From contig JAPPNF010000025.1 in assembly GCA_028818755.1 (NCBI GenBank), positions 37,568-101,567 on the forward strand: DNA of 64,000 nt, given 5' to 3'. The DNA comes from Deltaproteobacteria bacterium (lineage in GTDB: Bacteria > Desulfobacterota > Binatia > UBA9968 > JAJDTQ01). Positions 32,202-41,900 of the stretch are shown here, piece after piece (positions within the stretch are counted from its first letter, which is position 1; every line of letters starts with the position of its first letter). Both the position numbers and the translations under genes were made by a program. The notes under the pieces were generated by a model. The model did not search any database. It was given only the letters and a program-made list of their open reading frames with translations, and was not told where the DNA came from.

Positions 32202-35200
32202 TCAGAAGGATGTGCGGACCGTCAGGATGATCCGCTGGTAGGTGGGCCACTGATCCTGGATGTAGGCCACCATGCCATGGGTAGCCGCGTTCACGTTCGC
32301 GTAAGTGGGCCTTCCCTGGGTCGCATGCACCTCGGGATCGATGACCGGATGCCCGAACCTTTCGTCCTCGGCGATCCACAGCGTCACGAGGTTCTGCCCG
32401 GACAGCGTTACCGATGCCGTCGAGGCCCCGAACTTCTCGGACCACTCGACCGGGACATCGAAGCGCATCGACAGATCGCGCAACTTCGCGAATCCGGCGT
32501 CCACAAGGCCGATCTGACAGGTTCCGCCCCCAAACTGGTCATAGGCGGCGAGGATCGGATCCCGCTCTGGAGGCGGAACATTCATTTGCCGCGTATTCCG
32601 GAAGAACATGTGGGTCCACCCCACTCGCGTGTCGCACTTCACGTATCCACCCACCGCATCGGCGGTCGCACTGAGCGTCAGCTTCCTGTACCGGAGCGAG
32701 GTGTTCATCCCGGCCTCCCAACCCGGGAATGGCTGTCCCCGGTACGCAGTGCCCGCCTGATCGCACGGCACGGGTCCTCCTCCACCGGAGATCGGATCCC
32801 CTCCCTCGCACATCAGGTTGACGAGGTTGCCGTTCGCGTCCCATTCGGCGGAAAGAACGTGCTTCATGAACAGACTGCCGACCGGAAAGCCCTCGACGTG
32901 TCTCTGGCCCGCCCAGGGAGCTCCAAACTGTGGGGGCGTGATGCCACCAAGATCCACCACCTTGTTGTCGGTGGTGGAGAAGGTCGCTCCGACATTCCAA
33001 TTCCAATCCGCGCGTCGGATCGGATCTGCTCCCACTCCGATCTCGAATCCCTGGTTCTTGATCGTGCCTACGTTGACGAATTCCACCCCGGGAAAGCCGA
33101 GTGATGGCAGCGCAGCCTGGGCCACGATCGCCTTGCTCCGGGTCTGGTTGTAGTAGGTGAACTCCATGGCCACCCGCTCATCCCACATGCTTGCGTCGAA
33201 GCCCAGCTCGATCTCTTCGCCCACCTCGGGCTCGAGATCGGGATTCCCTATGTTCGATCGCGTCAGGGCCGCCGAGCCGTCGGGGCCGGTGATGGGCGCG
33301 TAGAGGCGAGTGGCGGCGAAAACGTCGGGCTGCTGTCCTGCCTTGCCCCAAGCGCCGCGCAGCTTCAGCGTATTGACGAAATCGAGGGTCCAGAACGGCT
33401 CCTCGTTGACGATCCACGTAGCACTTGCCTTGGGGTAGACGACGAAGTCGAAGTTCTCTCCGAAGGCACTGTTGTCGTCTGCCCGCACGGCACCGGTGAG
33501 GAATACTCGGTTCCTCCATCCAACCCGTTGCTGCACGTAGACGCCCAGGGTCTTGTTCTCGATGAAGTCTTCACCTGCGAACCGGACAGCTGCGGAACTG
33601 ATGGTTTCCAGGCCCGGCACGGGGAACTCCCTCCCCGAAGCCGTGGTGATGGTGTTTTCCCTGAGGTAGTATTGAGCTCCGAGCGATGTCTCCCCCGACA
33701 GCTCGTCGGTGAAGTCGCTCGAAACGCTTCCAGCATAATCGACCGTCAATGTGCGGAAGTGGTCTTCCAGGACCTCTTTCCGGCCCAGACTCGAGCTTCT
33801 GAACGGGCCGGGCTGCTGGGCCGTGCGGGGCCAGAAGCTGAATGAACGGCCGTTGTTCGAATCGAATCCGGCGGTGAGCCTGTGGCTGAACCAGGTGACG
33901 GGCGAGTGTGTGAGGTTGAGGCTGAGATTGATCCGATCAATCGTTTCCTCGCCCGCGATCGTCTCCATGTCCTCGGGAGCCTCGCGGTACAATCCCCGTG
34001 AGCGCGTATCGAGCTTCCGGGGATCCCCGTAGATGATGTCGCCGGTTATCGGTTGCTGTACGCCTTCGTTGTGTGTCGTCTGATGGATGATGCCCAGCCG
34101 CAGGCCCACCTCGAAGGGACCGGCGGTATAGGAGAGGTTGGATCTTCCGGTAAGCCGGTTCAGCCAGTGGTACGAGACGATCCCCTCGTCTCGGTCGGCC
34201 GAGCCGGAGAGGTAGTAGCGAATGCCGTCGCGCGTCGATCCGCTGGCGCTCGCGTAGAGCGACATCGGCCGGCCTGTACGGAAGATGGGCGTTCCCCTTT
34301 CCTGTTCGCTCCTGACGATGTTGAGGGAAATGAGCTGGTCTGTATTCGGATCCCTGGCCCACACGACCGGGAAGACGTTCTCCGGATTTCGAAGGAAGTT
34401 GCCTCCGGTCCTAACCTGAACGTTGAACCGAGGCGCCCCCGTTGTCCCACGCTTGGTAATGATGTTGACGACGCCGTTTCCCGCCTCGGTGCCATAGAGC
34501 GTCGCGGCCGCAGGCCCCTTGATGATTTCAATCCTCTCGATGTCGTCGATCGGCAGATCATTGAGGCGGGACGGCGGAGTGCGTTGCTGCCGGTTCGCGG
34601 CAGGCGCGTTTTCGCGGGAATCGATCCGGACGCCATCTACAAAGAAGATGGGCTCGGAACCCAGCGAAAGGCTTCCGGCCCCTCGGATCTTCAATCTCTG
34701 ACCCGCCCCGATCTCGCCACCCGAGTTCCTGATCCTGACGCCCGGAACGGCGGTGGCCATGAACTGGTTGATATTCACCGGCGCCTGCTGATTCAACCGT
34801 TCGGGCACGGACAGCGACGCCACTACGGTCCCGATGGCGCGCTTCTCGACTTCGCGTGCCTGGCCCGTGACCACGATCTCGTCGAGACTGATCGCCTGCG
34901 GAGCGAGTTCCAGCCGAATGCCCGTATCTCCCACCTGTACGGTTTGCGTGATGGTCCCAAACCCGAGCATTTGCACCCGCAGGGTTACTTCCGTCCCCTG
35001 GAGGTTCTCCAGTCGGAATCGGCCACCGCCATCGGTCACAGTGCCGCCCCGGGTCCCTTCCACCAGGACTTCCGCTCCAACGAGGGGTTGCGCCGTATTC
35101 GCGCTGACGACCGTCCCCCCTACCACCTGGGCCCGCGCAGGAAGGGCAACGGCCAAGAGGGCAAGCAGCGGAACGATGAGAGGAACGAACCCTCCAGGCC

Positions 35201-35270
35201 CCGGAGTCGGGCCCCGGATTCGGGCTGTTGACATGCCGGATTGAGTGTGTGTCGGACGAGCGTGCCACAT
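32202..35270 (-). CDS. SusC/RagA-family TonB-dependent transporter
   Basis: This 1,022-residue outer-membrane TonB-dependent barrel has a signal peptide ending at PARAQ. A carboxypeptidase-regulatory-like domain (~50-130: GGTVVSANTAQPLVGAEV) comes next. A TonB-box-like SLDEIVVTG and the SusC plug follow (GVRIRNSGGEIGAGQRLKIR, FFVDGVRID, GPAAATLYGTEAGNGVVN-type, IITKRG). The beta-barrel ends in the terminal aromatic VRTSF. ATG 35270 has a perfect AAGGAGG SD. It is the first gene of the operon SusC-SusD-amidohydrolase-amidohydrolase. About 280 nt of leader precede it, containing the conserved element shared with the second SusC gene. Confidence 0.93.
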   Translation of the reverse strand: MWHARPTHTQSGMSTARIRGPTPGPGGFVPLIVPLLALLAVALPARAQVVGGTVVSANTAQPLVGAEVLVEGTRGGTVTDGGGRFRLENLQGTEVTLRVQMLGFGTITQTVQVGDTGIRLELAPQAISLDEIVVTGQAREVEKRAIGTVVASLSVPERLNQQAPVNINQFMATAVPGVRIRNSGGEIGAGQRLKIRGAGSLSLGSEPIFFVDGVRIDSRENAPAANRQQRTPPSRLNDLPIDDIERIEIIKGPAAATLYGTEAGNGVVNIITKRGTTGAPRFNVQVRTGGNFLRNPENVFPVVWARDPNTDQLISLNIVRSEQERGTPIFRTGRPMSLYASASGSTRDGIRYYLSGSADRDEGIVSYHWLNRLTGRSNLSYTAGPFEVGLRLGIIHQTTHNEGVQQPITGDIIYGDPRKLDTRSRGLYREAPEDMETIAGEETIDRINLSLNLTHSPVTWFSHRLTAGFDSNNGRSFSFWPRTAQQPGPFRSSSLGRKEVLEDHFRTLTVDYAGSVSSDFTDELSGETSLGAQYYLRENTITTASGREFPVPGLETISSAAVRFAGEDFIENKTLGVYVQQRVGWRNRVFLTGAVRADDNSAFGENFDFVVYPKASATWIVNEEPFWTLDFVNTLKLRGAWGKAGQQPDVFAATRLYAPITGPDGSAALTRSNIGNPDLEPEVGEEIELGFDASMWDERVAMEFTYYNQTRSKAIVAQAALPSLGFPGVEFVNVGTIKNQGFEIGVGADPIRRADWNWNVGATFSTTDNKVVDLGGITPPQFGAPWAGQRHVEGFPVGSLFMKHVLSAEWDANGNLVNLMCEGGDPISGGGGPVPCDQAGTAYRGQPFPGWEAGMNTSLRYRKLTLSATADAVGGYVKCDTRVGWTHMFFRNTRQMNVPPPERDPILAAYDQFGGGTCQIGLVDAGFAKLRDLSMRFDVPVEWSEKFGASTASVTLSGQNLVTLWIAEDERFGHPVIDPEVHATQGRPTYANVNAATHGMVAYIQDQWPTYQRIILTVRTSF

Positions 35271-35424
35271 GATCTACCTCCTTGTGGGGATGCGGGTGTC
35301 CGGCCCGTGAGGCGGCAACAGGACACGGGCGCGAGACCTTGAAGGCCCCGGGCGCATGACTCCGCCGAGGAAAAGACGAGCCGGAACGGTAGGGTTTGGA
35401 GAGAAACGGGCCGCAGAAGAGCCG

Positions 35425-35465
35425 GCACCTCGAGTAGACACGTCTTATGTCGATCGTCGAGGTGC
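35425..35465 (-). promoter_or_regulatory. Leader A alternative hairpin (GCACCTCGA/TCGAGGTGC)
   Basis: A perfect 9-bp inverted repeat (35457-35465 with 35425-35433 on the RNA, 23-nt loop) lies just downstream of the conserved leader. Its 5' arm contains the CACCT that can instead close the conserved leader, so the two folds exclude each other. The equivalent hairpin exists in leader B. Confidence 0.6.
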
Positions 35466-35557
35466 GGTCTAGTGCCCTGAAGAGCGGGCACAGCATGGGT
35501 TCCCGGAGGGGGGAACATCGGGCCTCCAGGCAATGCTACCTCACCTACTGAGGTATA
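35455..35557 (-). promoter_or_regulatory. Conserved structured leader A of the SusC operon
   Basis: This ~103-nt segment just after the predicted transcription start is closely similar to 42248-42346 upstream of the second SusC gene. On the RNA it contains, in order, a CTCA..TGAG hairpin, AGGTG (pairs with the distal CACCT), an invariant 17-mer TGGAGGCCCGATGTTCC (35512-35528), a GTGCCC/GGGCAC hairpin with an 8-nt loop, and GCACCTCGACG. The coding sequences are much more diverged than this leader, which points to selection on the RNA. Confidence 0.7.
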
Positions 35558-35586
35558 CTAATATGTGTACCGGCGACCGGCCGCAA
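35558..35586 (-). promoter_or_regulatory. Promoter A of the SusC operon
   Basis: TTGCGG (-35), 17-bp spacer, TATTAG (-10) on the minus strand. The same boxes, spacing and flank (GTACACATATTAGTA) occur at promoter B upstream of the other SusC gene, which is the main support. Confidence 0.65.
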
Positions 35587-35600
35587 GACGGGGTCCTGCC

Positions 35601-37439
35601 TCAGCGCCTCCTCGGGATCACCGGCAGCACCACATGGGACGTGTATTCCCCTCCGTGGTACACTCGCTGCACCGCCACCACCGCATCCTCCGCCCGAGCC
35701 AGGCCTACGTTGTCATGTCCGGTATTCAGGTTGGGCAGATAGTAGGGATAGTAGCTCGATGAGATCTCGATCCTGATCCGGTGACCGGCCCGGAACATAT
35801 TTCCTGTCCCACGCCAGAAGCGAATTGTGTACTGATGGACCTGGCCGGGCTCGATGGTGCTGAGCCTGGCCGGGTTGAAGCGCCCCTCATCCTCCGGGTC
35901 CCGGTTCCGGGCCCGCATCACGCCGTCAGCGAGGAAAGCGGCGTAGCCGTCGGGATGGACATCCACCAAACGGACCATCCAGTCAGTGTCTCTCGCCGAG
36001 GTCGAGGCATACAGCCTGGCCTCGATGGGGCCGGTCACCTCCACCGCCTCCTCCAGGGGCGGCGTCTCGTACACGAGGACCTCGTCCCCCAGAGCCGGCA
36101 GCCGCGCATCCACGGCTCCGTCGATGTGGCCGTTGTGGCCGGGTCGGCCGAAGAAGGGATCCCGGGTGGGACTCAAGGGATCGTACAGGTAGGTGTCGTA
36201 CCCCTCAGCCGTGGGCGGCGATGTACCCAACACCCCGTCGCCCTTGAGCGAGTTGGCACCTCCCCCGGAACTCAGGTAGTACCTGGTCCAGCGCGTCGCC
36301 GGCAGCGGCCAGTCGTCCTCCGCGTGCCACGCGTTCTCCCCCATCACGAACACGTAGACCGGCGGGTCGCCCTCGACGCCATTGTCCACGCCCTTCAGAA
36401 AGTGGTCGAACCAGCGAGCGGCGTACTCCTTGAAGTCGAAGTCGGCTTCGGGGCCGTAGTCGATCCCAGCTGCCTCCGCCACGTAGCGCCCATGGGTCCA
36501 CGGGCCGATGATGAGCGTAGGCCGCCGGGCCTCGGGGGTCGCGCCGTGCTCCTTCATCCCCATGTAGTTCATGGGAGAGCCCGGATAGTTTGCGTCGAAC
36601 CAGCCCGTGATTGCCAGGGACGGAACGGTCATCCGGGACCAGTTCTCGGTCCCCTGGTACGCGATCCCCTTCCAGTAGGGGTCGCTCGAGCGGTTCTGCC
36701 GGATCCACGTCTCGAACCAGGGGGCGCTGCGGAGGCCGCGGGACTCGTTGAGCGTGACGTACGGTGTGTGCTTGAAGTCCTCAGCACGGGTGTTGGTCCA
36801 CCCGGTGTAGGGACCGTCGTCGACCGTCTGAAAGGTGCGCCCGGACATCCGGGCGCCCCAGTCCATGATCCACCCGGCCAGCACCCCGTTCTGATACGGG
36901 GCGTTCTCGAAGTGGTCCGGCGGAGCCACCTCTGGCGCGATGGCCTTGAGGGACGGCGGCGCGGCACTGGCCGTCCACCACTGGGTCCAGCCCAGGTAGG
37001 ATCCACCGATCATCCCGATCCGCCCGTTGCACCAGGGCTGGGCGGCAATCCACTCCACGAGGTCGTAGCCGTCCTCCTGGTGGAGGTCGCCGAAGGGATC
37101 CCACACTCCCTCCGAGTCGAAGCGTCCCCGGTCGTCGGCCAGGACTACGACGTAGCCGCGGCTGCCGTACCAGCGGGCCGCCTCCCGTTGCCCGATCCGG
37201 GTGTTGTCATAGGGAGTGAGGGCAAGGATTCCCGGAAAGGGCCCGGGCGCGTCGGGCCGGTAGATGTCCACGGAGAGCCGGACGCCGTCCCGCATGGGAA
37301 CCATCACCCCGCGCAACTCCTCGAGCCGGTAGCGGGCTTCCGAATAGTCGCCCGGCTCAGGCCGCTGGCCGGCTCCCGCCGCCGGCACGACGAGGCCGAC
37401 AGCTACGGCAAGGGCGGACATCCAGCCTGATCGACCCAT
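35601..37439 (-). CDS. S15/CocE-type hydrolase, exported
   Basis: This 612-residue paralogue of the hydrolase at 24872 has a signal peptide (SALAVAVGLVVPAAGAG). The catalytic Ser is in IGMIGGSYLGWTQWW, the Asp in ITGWFDANYPGSPMNY and the His in IIGPWTHGRYVAEA. The C-terminal jelly roll includes RDTDWMVRLVDVHPDGYAA and IRIEISSSYYPYYLPN. ATG 37439 has GAGGTG just upstream. It is the last gene of the second operon (SusC-SusD-S15), 59 bp after SusD. Its 3' end abuts the promoter of the next SusC operon. The parallel with the amidohydrolases in the other operon suggests it cleaves what the transporter binds or imports. Confidence 0.9.
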   Translation of the reverse strand: MGRSGWMSALAVAVGLVVPAAGAGQRPEPGDYSEARYRLEELRGVMVPMRDGVRLSVDIYRPDAPGPFPGILALTPYDNTRIGQREAARWYGSRGYVVVLADDRGRFDSEGVWDPFGDLHQEDGYDLVEWIAAQPWCNGRIGMIGGSYLGWTQWWTASAAPPSLKAIAPEVAPPDHFENAPYQNGVLAGWIMDWGARMSGRTFQTVDDGPYTGWTNTRAEDFKHTPYVTLNESRGLRSAPWFETWIRQNRSSDPYWKGIAYQGTENWSRMTVPSLAITGWFDANYPGSPMNYMGMKEHGATPEARRPTLIIGPWTHGRYVAEAAGIDYGPEADFDFKEYAARWFDHFLKGVDNGVEGDPPVYVFVMGENAWHAEDDWPLPATRWTRYYLSSGGGANSLKGDGVLGTSPPTAEGYDTYLYDPLSPTRDPFFGRPGHNGHIDGAVDARLPALGDEVLVYETPPLEEAVEVTGPIEARLYASTSARDTDWMVRLVDVHPDGYAAFLADGVMRARNRDPEDEGRFNPARLSTIEPGQVHQYTIRFWRGTGNMFRAGHRIRIEISSSYYPYYLPNLNTGHDNVGLARAEDAVVAVQRVYHGGEYTSHVVLPVIPRRR

Positions 37440-37498
37440 GGCACCTCACCCGCCAGGCCGGCCACCCCGGTCGCGGGTGGCCGGCTTCTCGCTGATTG

Positions 37499-38881
37499 TC
37501 ACGGGATGTTCGGGTTGCCGTTCTTCTCGACCAGCGGAAGCGGCAGGCACGTGGTCGTACCATACACGTCCCCCTTCTGGCTGATTCCGTTCGGGTGGAT
37601 CGAGCCGGGCTCGCCCAGGAACGGGATCTCGAACTGCGTGCCGCGGAAGCGGATCATGTCGTTGAAGCGGTGTGCGCCCTCCACAAACAGCTCCCGCCGC
37701 CTCTCCTCGATCACGAGCTCGACCATCTCGCTCTGGGACGCCGGGGCCGACATCGCGGGCAGGCCCGCCGCCATGCGACGCTCATTGATCACGTCCGTCG
37801 CCATTGCGATGTCGCCCGTCCGCGCCGCCGCCTCCGCCATGTACATGCGCGCTTCCCTGTACGTGACCAGCGGCAGCGGGTCCGCCCGGGAGTTGTACTT
37901 GTCGTGGAACCAGTTCTCCGTGACGAAATCGGAGCCGGGCTCGCCGTTGGTCATGACGTTCACCCTCGTGTCCGGCACCCCGTCGTCCTGGGTCGGCCGT
38001 CCCTCCGCGTCGATCGTCAGGTGCCGGTAGTGGTCCGAAACCGAGCCGTGCTGCCGGAACCCGGTAAGGGCATTCAGCCGCTCGTAATAGTAGTTCCAGC
38101 GCCGGGACTCGGATGCGTCCCGGGTCACGATGGTCTCGAACCCGGCCGGGACCTGGGCCGCGTCGGCCATGGCACCCGAGTAGTTCTCCAGGCCGATCCT
38201 CACGCGGGCACGTCCGACAAGCGCCGTGTTGACCATGGCCGTGTTGCCCGCCGCCTGGGCCATGCTGATCGCCTCGGAGAACTTGTTCTCGGCGACCGTG
38301 AGGACCTCCTGTTTGGTCATGAGCGGGCCAGGCTCGCCCTCCACGGTCGGAATCGTCATCTCGCAGAAGCCTTCGCCCAGGGCGATGAGGGGAAAGGTGC
38401 CCCAGGTCCGGGTGACGGCCTGAAGGTCGGCCAAACCGTCCAGGCCTGAAAACGTCTCGCCGCCAAGGCGTGCCAGCACGTCCTCCCCCTGGAAGCGCGC
38501 AGTCTGCAGCGGTGTGTAGGTCGGGTATGTGCCCCCTCCGCACAGTCCCTGGCTGAACTGGACGTCGACGTTCTCGATCCGCCGCTCTCCCCATCGAATC
38601 AAGTCAAGATTCCCGGATGTGGGGATGTACTCGTCCGAGTGGTGGGCCATGCCGGCGGTGAACTGGTTCCACGAGCACTCCACGTCGGAGACCACGCCCG
38701 TTACCAGCGTCGACGCCAGCTTCGGGTTGTCCAACGCGCCTTCCTCGACCCTGCCCGGGATGTCGACCTCCAGGATCGCCTGGATGTCGCACGCGGCAAG
38801 CAGAGGCACGGACAACACCACCGTCCAAACGGCGGCGCCCCGCGCCGGGGGCAGCTTCAATCGCTTCTTCTTCATGTTCAT
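37499..38881 (-). CDS. SusD/RagB-family outer-membrane substrate-binding lipoprotein
   Basis: This ~460-residue SusD homologue is the partner of the SusC gene at 38951. It has the lipobox VPLLAACD, then LEVDIPGRVEEGALDNP. Helical TPR-like core phrases include YTPLQTARFQGEDVLARLG and LGEGFCEMTIPTVEGEP. The signature EERRRELFVEGAHRFNDMIR is present and the end is VEKNGNPNIP, as in the first SusD. I use ATG 38881 (MNMKKKRLKLPP, AGGAG upstream); in-frame ATGs at 38935 and 38905 also have SD-like sequences but give an over-long signal peptide. It follows SusC within ~70 bp and precedes the S15 hydrolase. Confidence 0.9.
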   Translation of the reverse strand: MNMKKKRLKLPPARGAAVWTVVLSVPLLAACDIQAILEVDIPGRVEEGALDNPKLASTLVTGVVSDVECSWNQFTAGMAHHSDEYIPTSGNLDLIRWGERRIENVDVQFSQGLCGGGTYPTYTPLQTARFQGEDVLARLGGETFSGLDGLADLQAVTRTWGTFPLIALGEGFCEMTIPTVEGEPGPLMTKQEVLTVAENKFSEAISMAQAAGNTAMVNTALVGRARVRIGLENYSGAMADAAQVPAGFETIVTRDASESRRWNYYYERLNALTGFRQHGSVSDHYRHLTIDAEGRPTQDDGVPDTRVNVMTNGEPGSDFVTENWFHDKYNSRADPLPLVTYREARMYMAEAAARTGDIAMATDVINERRMAAGLPAMSAPASQSEMVELVIEERRRELFVEGAHRFNDMIRFRGTQFEIPFLGEPGSIHPNGISQKGDVYGTTTCLPLPLVEKNGNPNIP

Positions 38882-38950
38882 CGTTCGCTTCTCCTGCGTA
38901 TCCATTGTCGGCCTCACCGGAGTCATGTTTCTCATCTCAAGCCTCCGTGG

Positions 38951-41900
38951 TCAGAAGGAGAACCGAAGGGTGGTGATGATCCGCTTCGCCTGCGGCCAGC
39001 TTTCCTGGAGGAACACCTCCAGCCCGGGAGTGGCGCCCCCCGCCTGATTCGTCCTCTCGGGGTCCATGAGCTTGTGGCCGTACCACTCGTCCGGCGCCGC
39101 CGTCCAGAGCGTCAACAGGTTCTGTCCCGTCACGGTCATGGTGACCCGGGAAGCCCGCACCATATCGGCGAAGCTCCGGGGAAGCGTGTAGTTGGCGGAG
39201 ATCGTCCTGAGCTTTGCGAAGTCGCCGTCGATGATCCCTGCCTGCCTTCGGCCCGCCGTGCCCAGGCTCTGATAGCCCAGGAGGATGGGGTCGGTCCGCT
39301 CCTGCATGGCGCGGGTCTGGCGGAACGTCAGATGCGCGTGCATGACATCGCCGTTCTCGAACGTGCGTCCGCCAATGAAGTCCACCAGGGCATAGATCTG
39401 CAGGTTGCGGTTCAGAGTCAGGTTGGCGCCGAGGCCGCCCTCCCAGATGGGCAGTGGCTGACCCCAGTACACCTCTGGTGCGTCCGCGCAGGGCACCGGA
39501 GGGCCACCGCCCTCTGAGAAGTTGCCCCCGGGCACGAGGGGACCACTCTCGCACATCACGTTCGTGGGCTCGTTCCGGCCATTCATGTTGACCAGGTCGG
39601 CGCTAACCACGCGCTTTCTGAACACGCCCGCCAGCGGGAAGCCCGCCACATGGTACTGGCCGAACCTGGAGTTGTGATCGATGAACGGCTCCCCGCCCAG
39701 GCTCAGGATCTCGTTGTTGTTCTTCGAAAGGGTGAAACGCAGGTCCAGCCCCACGTTGTCGCTTCGGAAGGCCACGAAATCCAGACCCATTTCGAGGCCG
39801 TTGTTCCTGACCTCCCCGAGGTTCCGGAACTGGACCCCGGGGAACCCCAGGGAAGGCAGCGCCGGCACGCGGATGATGGCGTCCTTCGTCCTCTGATTGT
39901 AGTAGGTGAACTCGATGCCGACACGGTCGTCCAGGAGGCCCGCGTCGAAGCCGAGCTCCAACTCCTGTCCCACCTCGGGCTTGAGGTCCGGATTCCCGAT
40001 GTTCTCCGGCGTGAGCACTCCCTCGGAGTTCGCACCGACCACGGGCTCATACGTCCGCAGCGCGTCGAAGACGTCGGGCTGCTTCCCGGCCTTCCCCCAG
40101 GCGCCCCGGAGCTTCAAGGTGCTGAGCCAGCCGACGTCGGTCAGGAAGTCCTCGTCGGTCGGCACCCACGATACCGAGAACTTCGGGTACACCACAAAGT
40201 CGAAGTTTTTCCCGAAGGCGCTGTTGTCATCGCCTCGGATGGCTCCCGTTATGTAGACCCGGTCCCGCCAGTTGAGCTGCTCCTGCACGAAGACGCCGAA
40301 CGTGCGGTTCTCCAGGAAACCCTCCTCGCCCCGGCGGACCGATCCCGAGCTCACCGTCGTGAGGGCTTCGATGGGGAAGAACTCGCCGACAGACTGGCTG
40401 GACTCATCCTGGCGCCGGTAGAACTGGACCCCTCCGGAAGTGGTGAAGCCCAGATCGTCACTCAGCTGGAAGGCCGCATTCGCGCCGTAGTCCACCGAGA
40501 CGAACGTACTCCGGAGATTGATGATCCACTTCCGACCGTGGGACTGGAACTGTCCGATGTTCCCCGTGGCCTTGTAGAGCTCCGAGTTGCGAATGTTGGA
40601 GAAGTCTCCACCCACGATGAGGCTGTGAGTCAGCCAGTCGAAGGGATCGTGGCGGCCCTGGAGGCTGAACGTGGTGCGATCCACGTCCTGGAAGCCCTCG
40701 ATCTCGTTGGCGTAGGCCTCAGGCAGGTACGCGATGTAGCCGCGGTACGGTCCGGCTATGTCGGATCCGAAGCCGCTTCCCGCCTCGCAGCCCGGGTCCG
40801 GACACGCCCAGATCACCGCGGTGCTCAGCGGCTGTTGGGCCGACGCGGCCTGGGCCCTGATCCTGTTCTGTGAAAGACCGAAGTCGAAGCGGTACCTGTC
40901 GCTCGGGGTGTAGGTGACATTGGCCCGGCCTGAGAGGTGGTTTCTCCAGTTGTAGGGCAGGAACCCCTCGTCCCTGTCCCAGTCCGCCGACATGTAGTAA
41001 GTGACCTGCTCGGACCCGCCGCTCACGTCCGCCCCGTAGGACTGGGAATGGCCCGTGGTGAACCACTCGTTGCCGAACACCTCCCGGTCGTACTGGAGGA
41101 CGTTGAACTCGGTGATCTCGCCCGCGTTGCAGCGGTACCTGTCAAAGGCGGCGGGGTCCGCTCCCTCGGGGACCGGCGCGGTCTGGGACACGCCCGAGCA
41201 GGTGTACCAGGTACTGGGAAACGTCTGCTCGGGATCGGGCATCCAGTTCGCGCCCTGCTTCACGGTTACGTTGACCCTCGGAGCGCCCTGGTTGCCCCGC
41301 TTCGTGATGATCTGGATGACCCCGTTCGTGGCCTCCGTCCCGTACAGTGTGGCGGCCGCGGGTCCCTTGATGATCTCGATGGACTCGATGTCGTCGGGGT
41401 TGAAGTCGTTGATCCTGGAGGGCTGGCCCCCGCTGTCGAAGCCGATGCCGCCGAAGAGGGAGGTGTTGTCCGCGCCGTTGACCCGCACCCCATCCACGTA
41501 GACGAGCGGGGTTCCGGCGAGGGAGATGGAACTCGCGCCCCTGATCCGCATCACGCCGCCGGCACCGATCTCGCCGCCCGAACTCATCACTCGCACACCC
41601 GTCACCTGCGACCCGAGCATGTTCTGAATGGTCATGGCCGGAGCGATCTCCTCCAGCTCGACCGCGGTGATCTTGCCCACGGCGTTGCCGACGGCTCGAG
41701 TCTGCTGGCCACCGGCGGTCCCCGTGACGACGATCTCGTCGAGCGAGATGGCCGTCTCCGTGAGAGCGAGGGTCACGTCGACCTGCCCCGTCTGCACAGC
41801 CTGGGTAAAGGCCCGGTAGCCGATCATGACCACCTCCACGGTGATCTGCTGACCCGGCACGTTAAGGATCAGGAAGCGCCCCCGGTTGTCGGTGAGTGTG

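Noticed and set aside
35455..35557. SAM-I riboswitch in the SusC leader
   Set aside because: TGGAGG and CCCGATG recall part of the SAM-I core, but the GGCAACC and kink-turn elements are missing and the helix order differs.
35781..37430. A 549-codon plus-strand frame opposite the S15 hydrolase
   Set aside because: Antisense shadow; all catalytic motifs are on the minus strand.
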